Source of the DNA: Opitutia bacterium UBA7441
Lineage (GTDB): Bacteria > Verrucomicrobiota > Verrucomicrobiia > Opitutales > Coraliomargaritaceae
NCBI GenBank assembly: GCA_002480015.1
Contig: DLQD01000052.1
Coordinates: 1-14,170, forward strand
Reading direction: 5' to 3'
Length of the DNA stretch: 14,170 bases
The position numbers and the translations under genes were made by a program. Positions 1 to 7,466 of the stretch are shown piece by piece. The notes under the pieces are model-generated. The model had not been told where the DNA came from. It saw only the letters and a program-made list of their open reading frames with translations, and did no database searches. The first letter of the stretch is position 1, and the number at the start of each line of letters is the position of its first letter.

Positions 1-1
1 C

Positions 2-1588
<1,587 letters not shown>

Positions 1589-1604
1589 GGCCTGCGGCCT
1601 GAAT

Positions 1605-1632
1605 ATAGAAGGTAGAAGCTAGCAGTTAGAAG
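1605..1632 (+). repeat. Left 7-nt tandem array (four units, consensus NTAGAAG)
   Basis: Four contiguous 7-nt units follow gltB and end immediately before the ATG at 1633. Three carry the TAGAAG core and the third reads TAGCAG. The array is the only possible ribosome-binding region of the downstream gene; the final GAAG directly abuts the start codon, which is closer than a normal Shine-Dalgarno site. Just upstream, bases 1588-1600 form a small GC-rich palindrome (AGGCC, 3-nt loop, GGCCT) with no T-tract, so it is unlikely to terminate gltB transcription. Confidence 0.75.
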
Positions 1633-1998
1633 ATGGATGTCCCCGATTCAACGACTGGCTTCGAAAGCCTTCAAATATGGCAAAAATCTCACAAATTCGA
1701 CCTCAAGATTTACGAAATGACAGAGCACTTCCCAGACAGCGAAAAATTCGGACTGACTTCTCAGTTCCGGCGCGCTGCGGTATCCATTCCTGCGAACATC
1801 GCGGAGGGATACGGGAAGCGCTCGTCTGCCGACAAGGCTCGTTTCTACAACATTGCGCAAGGATCACTCAACGAGTGCCGCTATTACCTCCGACTAGCCA
1901 AAGATCTTGGCTACGCCGATACTCGATCAATTACACAACAACTCAACGAAGTCGGTAAAATGTTAAATAGCTATACTCAGAAGGTTCTCACTTCGTGA
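1633..1998 (+). CDS. Four helix bundle protein of the 23S rRNA intervening-sequence (IVP) family
   Basis: A 121-residue protein of the TIGR02436/PF05635 family. Family hallmarks are plain: an FESLQIWQKSHKF start, EHFPDSEKFGLTSQFRRAA, the highly conserved VSIPANIAEGYGKRS at about residues 50-64, and a GSLNECRYYLRLAKDLGY helix at about 77-94. Members form small four-helix bundles that assemble into oligomers; some are encoded inside 23S rRNA intervening sequences and one relative (Avd) is an accessory of diversity-generating retroelements, but most have no known role. No reverse transcriptase or template repeat is seen here. The gene is full length and intact. It lies 44 bases after gltB and 55 bases before gltD, inside inverted 7-nt repeat arrays, and its stop codon is immediately followed by the right array. 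Family assignment is firm; function is unknown. Confidence 0.93.
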   Translation: MDVPDSTTGFESLQIWQKSHKFDLKIYEMTEHFPDSEKFGLTSQFRRAAVSIPANIAEGYGKRSSADKARFYNIAQGSLNECRYYLRLAKDLGYADTRSITQQLNEVGKMLNSYTQKVLTS

Positions 1999-2046
1999 TT
2001 CTAGCTTTAACTTCTGCCTCCTAACTTCTAACTTCTAACTCCTTTT
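1999..2046 (+). repeat. Right 7-nt tandem array (consensus TTCTAAC)
   Basis: Begins directly after the TGA stop of the four-helix-bundle gene. Units read TTCTAGC, a 6-nt TTTAAC, TTCTGCC, TCCTAAC, two perfect TTCTAAC units and a decayed TCCTTTT. It is the reverse complement of the left array, with a 9-bp exact match (1624-1632 against 2032-2040). The gltD start codon lies 7 bases beyond the array, so the repeat occupies the place where a gltD ribosome-binding site would be expected; none is recognisable. Confidence 0.75.
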
Positions 2047-2053
2047 AAAAACT

Positions 2054-3541
2054 ATGGGTAAAGCAACTGGATTTATGGAATTTGAGCGCAAGCCGATCGC
2101 GAATCGCGATCCGCTCGTTCGCGTTAAGGACTGGGACGAAATCCACGAAGATTTCGATGAGGAAAAAGTACAGACTCAAGGTGCACGCTGTATGGACTGC
2201 GGCACTCCATACTGCCACACGGGGATCACGCTGGCCAACATGGCGAGTGGTTGCCCGATCAACAACCTCATCCCCGAGTTCAACGACCTCGTCTATCAAG
2301 GCAAGTGGCACGATGCCTACGAGCGCCTGTCCAAGACGAACAACTTCCCCGAGTTCACAGGTCGCGTCTGCCCCGCTCCCTGCGAGGGCTCGTGCGTACT
2401 CGGGGTCATCGGACCGCCTGTCACGATTAAGAACATTGAGTGCTCGATCATCGATAAGGCCTGGAAGGAAGGTTGGGTCTCTCCATGCCCACCCAAAGAG
2501 CGCACGGGTAAGAAAGTTGCTGTCGTCGGATCGGGACCTGCTGGCCTCGCGGCTGCCGATCAGCTGAATAAAGCTGGTCACCTAGTGACCGTTTACGAGC
2601 GAGCCGACCGCCCAGGCGGCCTCCTCATGTATGGTATCCCCAACATGAAGTTGGAGAAAGACGTCGTCACCCGCCGCACCGGCCTGATGGAAGCCGAGGG
2701 CGTTACCATCAAGTGCGGTGTCGAGATCGGAAAAGACATTTCCTCGAAGCAGCTCATGGAAGAGTTCGACGCGGTCGTCCTCTGCTGCGGTGCGACCAAG
2801 CCCCGCGATCTCCCGATTGAAGGCCGCGAGCTGGGCAACATCCGCTTCGCGATGGAGTTCCTCGGGCCCAACACTAAGGAGCTCTGGGACATCAAAGAAG
2901 ACAAAGCCAAGCAGTTCAGTGAACTGGCCAAGGGCAAGAACGTCGTCATTATCGGCGGTGGTGACACCGGCACCGACTGCGTAGGCACCTCCCTCCGTCA
3001 CGGGTGCAAGAGCGTAACGCAACTCGAGATCATGCCCAAGCCGCCGATGGAGCGCGCGCCCAACAATCCATGGCCGGAATGGCCAAAAACTTACAAGATG
3101 GACTATGGCCAGGAAGAGGCCGCCGCCATCCAGGGCGAAGACCCGCGCCAATACCTCGTCACTTCGAGCAAGTTTGAGGGCGACGATAACGGCAACGTCA
3201 AGGCCGTCCACATTCATAACATCGAATGGACCAATGAAAACGGCCGCTTCATTCCCAAGAAGGTCGAAGGCAGCGAGCGTGTACTCGAGGCTGAGCTCGT
3301 GCTTCTGGCCATGGGCTTTCTCGGCCCCGAAGCCACCATCGCAGAAGAGCTGGGGCTCGACCTCGATGCCCGCTCTAACGTGAAAGCAAACTACGGCACC
3401 TTTGAGACCAGCGTTGAAGGCGTCTTCGCCGCAGGTGACATGCGCCGCGGCCAGTCACTCATCGTCTGGGCGATCAACGAAGGCCGCGCGGTCGCCCGCG
3501 AGTGCGATAAGTTCCTCATGGGTACGACCAAGCTGCCGTAG
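2054..3541 (+). CDS. gltD: Glutamate synthase small subunit (NADPH, beta chain)
   Basis: The 495-residue small subunit of glutamate synthase. It oxidises NADPH on FAD and passes electrons through Fe-S clusters to GltB. The N-terminal part carries the two cysteine groups that bind 4Fe-4S clusters: ARCMDCGTPYC with a later SGCPINN (residues about 46-67), and RVCPAPCEGSC (about 106-114). An FAD-binding Rossmann motif follows (VAVVGSGPAGLAAA, about 156-169), then the NADPH-binding fold (NVVIIGGGDTGTDC, about 295-308), and near the C-terminus the second FAD motif (GVFAAGDMRRGQSLIVWAI). Length is typical. The ATG at 2054 begins the usual MGKATGFMEF sequence. It is the natural operon partner of gltB but is separated from it by 465 bases holding the four-helix-bundle cassette. 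Transcription ends at the hairpin at 3561. Identification is secure. Confidence 0.98.
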   Translation: MGKATGFMEFERKPIANRDPLVRVKDWDEIHEDFDEEKVQTQGARCMDCGTPYCHTGITLANMASGCPINNLIPEFNDLVYQGKWHDAYERLSKTNNFPEFTGRVCPAPCEGSCVLGVIGPPVTIKNIECSIIDKAWKEGWVSPCPPKERTGKKVAVVGSGPAGLAAADQLNKAGHLVTVYERADRPGGLLMYGIPNMKLEKDVVTRRTGLMEAEGVTIKCGVEIGKDISSKQLMEEFDAVVLCCGATKPRDLPIEGRELGNIRFAMEFLGPNTKELWDIKEDKAKQFSELAKGKNVVIIGGGDTGTDCVGTSLRHGCKSVTQLEIMPKPPMERAPNNPWPEWPKTYKMDYGQEEAAAIQGEDPRQYLVTSSKFEGDDNGNVKAVHIHNIEWTNENGRFIPKKVEGSERVLEAELVLLAMGFLGPEATIAEELGLDLDARSNVKANYGTFETSVEGVFAAGDMRRGQSLIVWAINEGRAVARECDKFLMGTTKLP

Positions 3542-3560
3542 ACTGGCAAGCAATATTTTC

Positions 3561-3592
3561 AAAAGGCCGTATCTTTTCAGATACGGCCTTTT
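3561..3592 (+). terminator. Intrinsic terminator after gltD, probably bidirectional
   Basis: A perfect 14-bp stem (arms 3561-3574 and 3579-3592, core AAGGCCGTATCT) closes on a 4-nt TTTC loop. The A-run at the start of the left arm pairs with the T-run ending the right arm, so a U-tract follows the GC-rich stem in either direction of transcription. It lies 20 bases after the gltD stop, and the convergent DUF2721 gene ends at 3641, so it can serve both genes. Confidence 0.92.
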
Positions 3593-3640
3593 TGTAGCCA
3601 CTCCAACAGAAACTGCACCCAGGCGCCCACGGACCACTGA

Positions 3641-4030
3641 TTACTGCTCCATATCCTCGAGCTCGATTTCAAGCGCCCGCCCGGAAAGATGGATCTCACG
3701 TAGGCAATAGAGCAAAGAGGTCAGCATAAGAAGCAAACTGAGTCCGAAGAGCAGCTCCCCGAGTCTCTTCTGCCCGAGGAAGAGCCCGACCACCGACAAT
3801 ATGCAGGCAAAAAGGCTCAAAATCCCAAATGACTGCATTTTCCGGATCAACCCGAGGCGCTTCCGCAGATTTTCAATCTGTCGCCGCACCACGGCACTCC
3901 CCTCACTTCTATAGCGGCCGTGGAGCGCGCGGATGATGCTAGCGATGGCCAAAAAGCGGTTCGTGTAGGCCAACATCAACAGACTCACGGCGGGAAAGAG
4001 AATAGCCGGCGTCGTCAGGGAAATTTCCAT
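3641..4030 (-). CDS. DUF2721 family small integral membrane protein
   Basis: About 129 residues from the ATG at 4030, or 134 if the in-frame GTG at 4045 is used. The N-terminal segment MEISLTTPAILFPAVSLL followed by LAYTNRFLAIASIIRAL is the signature of DUF2721 (PF11026). I prefer the ATG because family members usually begin at this MEISLTTPA point; neither start has a clear Shine-Dalgarno. Three hydrophobic stretches are visible: one near the N-terminus, and two close together towards the C-terminus (SFGILSLFACILSVVGLFL and LGELLFGLSLLLMLTSLLYC). A basic, probably cytoplasmic helix lies between the first and second (RRQIENLRKRLGLIRKMQ). Function is unknown in this family. It is transcribed alone, divergent from the ABC operon and convergent with gltD. 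Confidence 0.88.
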   Translation of the reverse strand: MEISLTTPAILFPAVSLLMLAYTNRFLAIASIIRALHGRYRSEGSAVVRRQIENLRKRLGLIRKMQSFGILSLFACILSVVGLFLGQKRLGELLFGLSLLLMLTSLLYCLREIHLSGRALEIELEDMEQ

Positions 4031-4177
4031 ATCCGAGAAATGCACGTCCCAGGGGAACTGCGCAATACCGGAACTTACCCAAATTAGGCCTTACAGAGCC
4101 TTGATGCCGCCTGATTTTTCGTGCAGAAAGAGGGATTCAAGAGATAATTCAGATACAAAAGAGTCAAACACTCACCT

Positions 4178-5173
4178 ATGGAGACCACACCGAGCATACG
4201 CGTCAAAGACCTTACCCGCCAATATGGTGCGCTGACCGCTATCCACAAAGTCAATTTCTCGGTCAATCCGGGTGAAGTGGTCGGCTTTCTAGGCCCTAAT
4301 GGGGCAGGCAAGAGTACAACAATGCGGATCCTTTCGGGCATTATGTCCGCCACCTCCGGTTCAGCCTGGGTCGACGGCATCTGCGTCGCCCAAAACCCCC
4401 ACGAGGTAAAGCGCAAGATCGGCTACATGCCGGAAAACAATCCCCTGCCCGACGACATGCGGGTGGTGGAGTATCTCCGCTTCCGCGCCCGCCTCAAAGA
4501 GGTGCCCGGACGCCAGATTCGCGCCAGCGTAGAAGGTGCCATGGAAATCTGCGACCTGGCCCGCACCGCACGCCGCAAAATCATCGGGACCCTCTCCAAA
4601 GGCTTCCGCCAACGCGTGGGCATCGCCGATGCTCTTCTCGGCAATCCCGAGGTCATTATTATGGACGAGCCAACCATCGGCCTCGACCCACACCAAATCC
4701 AGGGCATCCGCAAGCTCATCGACAATCTGCGCGGCAAGCACACCGTCATCCTCTCCAGCCACATCCTGCCGGAGATCGAACGCTCCTGCGACCGGGTCAT
4801 CATCATCAACCGTGGCCGCATCGTCGCAGCCGGCTCGAGCGCCGAACTGCGCGAAGAGTTTCTTCCGGGCAACCGATTTAGCATGGTGGTCGAGGGCGCG
4901 GAGACCGCCGTTGCCTCCCGCCTGGCGGAGCGCAGCTTCGACGCTACTATCCTCGAAAGCACCGCTCTTCCAGAAAACCGCTCCAGACTGATCCTCCGCA
5001 TCAAGAACGAGGGCGATCTAGGATCTGCGCTGATTCAAGCCCTCAGTGGTCATAGCGCGTTCACTCTACACAGCCTCGCCCCCCGCGAACCAAATCTCGA
5101 AGAGATCTTCCTCGCCGCCACCAAGCGCTCCTGGGAGGAAACCATCGAAACCAAACCCAAAATCAGCGCCTAG
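4178..5173 (+). CDS. ABC transporter ATP-binding protein (GldA/CcmA type)
   Basis: A 331-residue ATPase subunit of an ABC-2 exporter and first gene of a five-gene operon. Walker A is GPNGAGKST (residues 39-47), the signature region is LSKGFRQRVGIADAL (139-153), Walker B with catalytic Glu is VIIMDEPTIGLD (Glu164), and the switch histidine is in SSHILPE (His195). The position usually filled by the Q-loop glutamine is glutamate (YMPENNPL, Glu86), as I recall for GldA-type proteins. Residues beyond about 225 form an accessory C-terminal domain common in this subfamily. The following permease gene starts 43 bases after the TAG stop, beyond a degenerate 7-nt repeat array. The ATG at 4178 has no clear Shine-Dalgarno. 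The protein resembles GldA, but no gliding locus is visible, so I give no symbol. Confidence 0.95.
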   Translation: METTPSIRVKDLTRQYGALTAIHKVNFSVNPGEVVGFLGPNGAGKSTTMRILSGIMSATSGSAWVDGICVAQNPHEVKRKIGYMPENNPLPDDMRVVEYLRFRARLKEVPGRQIRASVEGAMEICDLARTARRKIIGTLSKGFRQRVGIADALLGNPEVIIMDEPTIGLDPHQIQGIRKLIDNLRGKHTVILSSHILPEIERSCDRVIIINRGRIVAAGSSAELREEFLPGNRFSMVVEGAETAVASRLAERSFDATILESTALPENRSRLILRIKNEGDLGSALIQALSGHSAFTLHSLAPREPNLEEIFLAATKRSWEETIETKPKISA

Positions 5174-5174
5174 A

Positions 5175-5209
5175 ATCTCTGATTCCTGACTCCTTAATTC
5201 TAAATTCTC
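5175..5209 (+). repeat. Degenerate 7-nt tandem array between ABC ATPase and permease genes
   Basis: Five consecutive 7-nt units fill the gap between the two genes: ATCTCTG, ATTCCTG, ACTCCTT, AATTCTA and AATTCTC. They share spacing and a recognisable consensus with the ACTTCTA units flanking the four-helix-bundle gene at 1999-2046 and have the same orientation, but are more decayed. No ORF of that family is present here. No Shine-Dalgarno is seen before the permease ATG at 5217. Confidence 0.5.
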
Positions 5210-5216
5210 TCTCAGA

Positions 5217-5981
5217 ATGCGCCACTTTTTCATACTCCTTAAACACGAGTTGCGGATGCTCTTCATCAGCCCGCCCACTTACATCGCGGCGGTGCTCTTC
5301 CTCTGCCTTATGGGCTTCCTCTACTGGGCCATCCTCCGCGGCATGGTCAACACACCCTCCGAAACTTTGCCGACCGTCCAGTTTTTCAGCGTCTTCTGGA
5401 TTCCTGTATTTTTCGTCGTCCCGCTTCTCACCATGCGGAGCATCGCCGGCGAACGCAGTATCGGCACATTGGATACACTTATGACGACTCCAACCTCTCG
5501 CGCCGCTGTCATCCTGAGTAAATTCGCAGGCGCTTATATTTTTTACATGCTACTCTGGGTACTCACTCTGGGCTTCCCTCTTCTCACACAAAAACTCTAC
5601 CCTCACGCCTCTGAGAGTGGCGCGCTGCTCGAGCTGGCGCCGCTCGCCGGAAGCTTTCTCTTTCTCGCGACTAGCGGAATCCTCTTCATCTCCATTGGCA
5701 TTTTTTCCAGTAGTGTAACTCGCAGCCAGCTCGTCGCCGGCATGCTTAGCTTTACAATGCTCTTTGTCGTCATCATCGGTGGACAACAAATGAGCAACGT
5801 CGCCGACGCCGGGGGCGATCTCTCTTCCTGGATGGTTGCGACGGTCAACTACCTGCAAATCTTCGAACACCTCGATGACTTCTCCCGCGGGATCATCGAC
5901 ACACGTCCATTCTTTTACTACGCCAGCACTGGTTTTCTGCTGCTTGGCCTCTCCACTCTTGTGATCGAAGCGAAAGCCTAA
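5217..5981 (+). CDS. ABC-2 type transporter permease (GldF/NosY-like)
   Basis: A 254-residue integral membrane subunit that would pair with the preceding ATPase in the inner membrane. About six hydrophobic segments are visible (near residues 21-40, 56-73, 102-124, 142-164, 171-189 and 232-250). The cytoplasmic loop MRSIAGERSIGTLDTLMTTP (73-92) is the coupling motif typical of ABC-2 permeases. The late segment EHLDDFSRGIIDTRPFFYYAS (about 217-237) matches the conserved C-terminal motif of GldF-type permeases. Its TAA stop shares one base with the ATG of the next gene (TAATG), indicating translational coupling. The transported substrate cannot be read from the sequence. Confidence 0.93.
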   Translation: MRHFFILLKHELRMLFISPPTYIAAVLFLCLMGFLYWAILRGMVNTPSETLPTVQFFSVFWIPVFFVVPLLTMRSIAGERSIGTLDTLMTTPTSRAAVILSKFAGAYIFYMLLWVLTLGFPLLTQKLYPHASESGALLELAPLAGSFLFLATSGILFISIGIFSSSVTRSQLVAGMLSFTMLFVVIIGGQQMSNVADAGGDLSSWMVATVNYLQIFEHLDDFSRGIIDTRPFFYYASTGFLLLGLSTLVIEAKA

Positions 5982-7462
5982 TGCAAATCAATCGTTTCAA
6001 CGAATTCCGCTTAGCGAGGCGTTTCCGCGTCGCGAACCGTGTATTACAGATCATTCTCGGTCTGTCGCTCATTGTGTCACTCAACTTCCTCGCCGCCAAA
6101 TATTTCAGCAGGATCGACCTCACACAATCGGGCACCTACACACTCGCGCCAGAGTCGAAGGCCTACATTCGTGAGCTGGATGAACTGGTCGAGATCATCG
6201 TCACCATTCCCAACGATCCGGATGTCGAAGAATTGCAGCAAATCCACCAGCATCTGAAAAAGCTTTTCAGGGAATACCAAGCAGCTGGCACAATCAACGG
6301 GCAGACCTACATCCAGATTGAATTCGTCGACGTCTATCGCCAACGCAAGCGCGCCCAAGAGCTGGCCAACAAGTATAATCTTACCCAAGAAAACATTATC
6401 CTTGTCGCGATGGGCGATCGCACCCGGGAGGTTCGCCAAGCGGACCTCTACGAGGTTGAGGACAACCAGATTACCGGTTTTCGCGGCGAAAAAGCCATCA
6501 CTTCCGCGATCATTGATGTCTCGTCTAAAGACGAAGATAAGATTTATTTCCTCGTCGGCCACGGCGAGATGCGGCTTGACGATGTCGACCCTCTACGTGG
6601 CCTCTCGCAACTCGAAAGTTTTCTTCGTGAACGCAATTACAGCCTGGCCACGCTCGACTTGGCCGTCGACCCAGACGTGCCGGCGGATGCTGACCTGATT
6701 GTTATCCCCTCGCCTCAGGCCAGCCTCCTTCCGGAAGAGGTGGAAAAACTCCGCCGCTATATGAGCGAACGCAACGGTCGCATGATCGTGCTCATCGACC
6801 CCGGGCGGCGACATGGCATGGATGACCTGTTCTACGATTGGGGTGTGCTGGCCGATGACATGGTGGTGAAAGACGACGGCCCCGACTTCCGCGCACAGGG
6901 AGGCGATCTCATTATCCGCCGCTTCGCGGAACACCCGATCACCGAACTCCTCGTTGACTATCAGATCACCGCCTTCTTCGGACCGCCGCGCCCCGTGCGC
7001 ACGGATCCTGCAGCCTTGCGTGATCCACGCCTCAAGGTCACACAAATCATCGGCACCTCTGACCAAAGCTGGGCAGAGCGCGACTACCGCACTCAAAGTC
7101 CCGAGCAGTTTGACGAGGGGCGCGACTTAAAGGGCCCAATCACTATCGCCACTGTGTCGACCCGCAGCGCGGGCACTGAACTCGGCATCACCATTCCAGG
7201 CGGACGCTTCGTCGCGTTCGGAAATTCTGATTTCATCACCAACAACCGACTTCGTGCTTTTGGCAACCGCACGCTTATCTTTAATTCCATAAACTGGACA
7301 CTCGCTCGAAATAGCCGACTCAACATCGCTACACGCCCGCTGGAAAGCTATCAAATCGTCATGAGCGAACGCGACCTAACCCGCACCCTCGTTTACTTCG
7401 CAATCATTCCGGGCGCGACCGCGCTGCTCGGCTTTTTCATCTTCCTCATCCGCCGCCGCTAA
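5981..7462 (+). CDS. GldG-family ABC transporter auxiliary protein
   Basis: A 493-residue protein of the ABC_transp_aux/GldG family (PF09822). It has an N-terminal membrane anchor (about residues 22-40), a large extracytoplasmic domain, and a second transmembrane segment at the extreme C-terminus (about 468-488) ending in RRR. Family features are the SRIDLTQSGTYTLAPESK stretch just after the first anchor, and the YFLVGHGEMRLDD motif (about 189-201) in a Rossmann-like fold. GldG proteins associate with GldA/GldF ATPase and permease in Bacteroidota gliding and type IX secretion, but homologues are widespread in non-gliding phyla, where their role is not established. The start overlaps the permease stop by one base, and the DUF4340 gene begins 4 bases after its stop. 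It likely assembles with the permease on the periplasmic side. Confidence 0.9.
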   Translation: MQINRFNEFRLARRFRVANRVLQIILGLSLIVSLNFLAAKYFSRIDLTQSGTYTLAPESKAYIRELDELVEIIVTIPNDPDVEELQQIHQHLKKLFREYQAAGTINGQTYIQIEFVDVYRQRKRAQELANKYNLTQENIILVAMGDRTREVRQADLYEVEDNQITGFRGEKAITSAIIDVSSKDEDKIYFLVGHGEMRLDDVDPLRGLSQLESFLRERNYSLATLDLAVDPDVPADADLIVIPSPQASLLPEEVEKLRRYMSERNGRMIVLIDPGRRHGMDDLFYDWGVLADDMVVKDDGPDFRAQGGDLIIRRFAEHPITELLVDYQITAFFGPPRPVRTDPAALRDPRLKVTQIIGTSDQSWAERDYRTQSPEQFDEGRDLKGPITIATVSTRSAGTELGITIPGGRFVAFGNSDFITNNRLRAFGNRTLIFNSINWTLARNSRLNIATRPLESYQIVMSERDLTRTLVYFAIIPGATALLGFFIFLIRRR

Positions 7463-7466
7463 ACAC

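Larger units (their letters stand above)
1605..2038. mobile_element. Inverted-repeat-bounded cassette carrying a four-helix-bundle gene
   Basis: A 434-bp unit sits between gltB and gltD. It is bounded by imperfect inverted repeats of 28 bp: 1605-1632 on the left, and 2011-2038 on the right read on the opposite strand. By my alignment they match at about 22 of 28 positions. Both arms are built from four 7-nt units of the form NTAGAAG, and in both the third unit is the variant (TAGCAG left, TAGGAG right). The ORF fills the loop between the arms. I infer a non-autonomous mobile or transferred cassette; there is no transposase, and I see no clear target-site duplication. The geometry recalls 23S rRNA intervening sequences, where an ORF of the same family lies in the loop of a long stem. 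An alternative is a resident gene with coincidental flanking repeats. Confidence 0.45.

Noticed and set aside
1633..1998. Avd-type accessory gene of a diversity-generating retroelement
   Set aside because: There is no reverse transcriptase, template repeat or variable-repeat target in the window; the sequence fits the general four-helix-bundle IVP family.
4091..4148. Promoter for the ABC operon (TTGATG at 4101 or GATAAT at 4143)
   Set aside because: GATAAT is a fair -10 element, but no -35 element lies 16-18 bases upstream, and TTGATG is about 36 bases away. A promoter must lie in 4046-4177, but I cannot place it.
5217..7462. Assigning the gldF and gldG symbols and a gliding or type IX secretion role
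   Set aside because: The family resemblance is real, but no gldK/L/M/N, sprA or other gliding gene is present, and these families occur widely in non-gliding bacteria.
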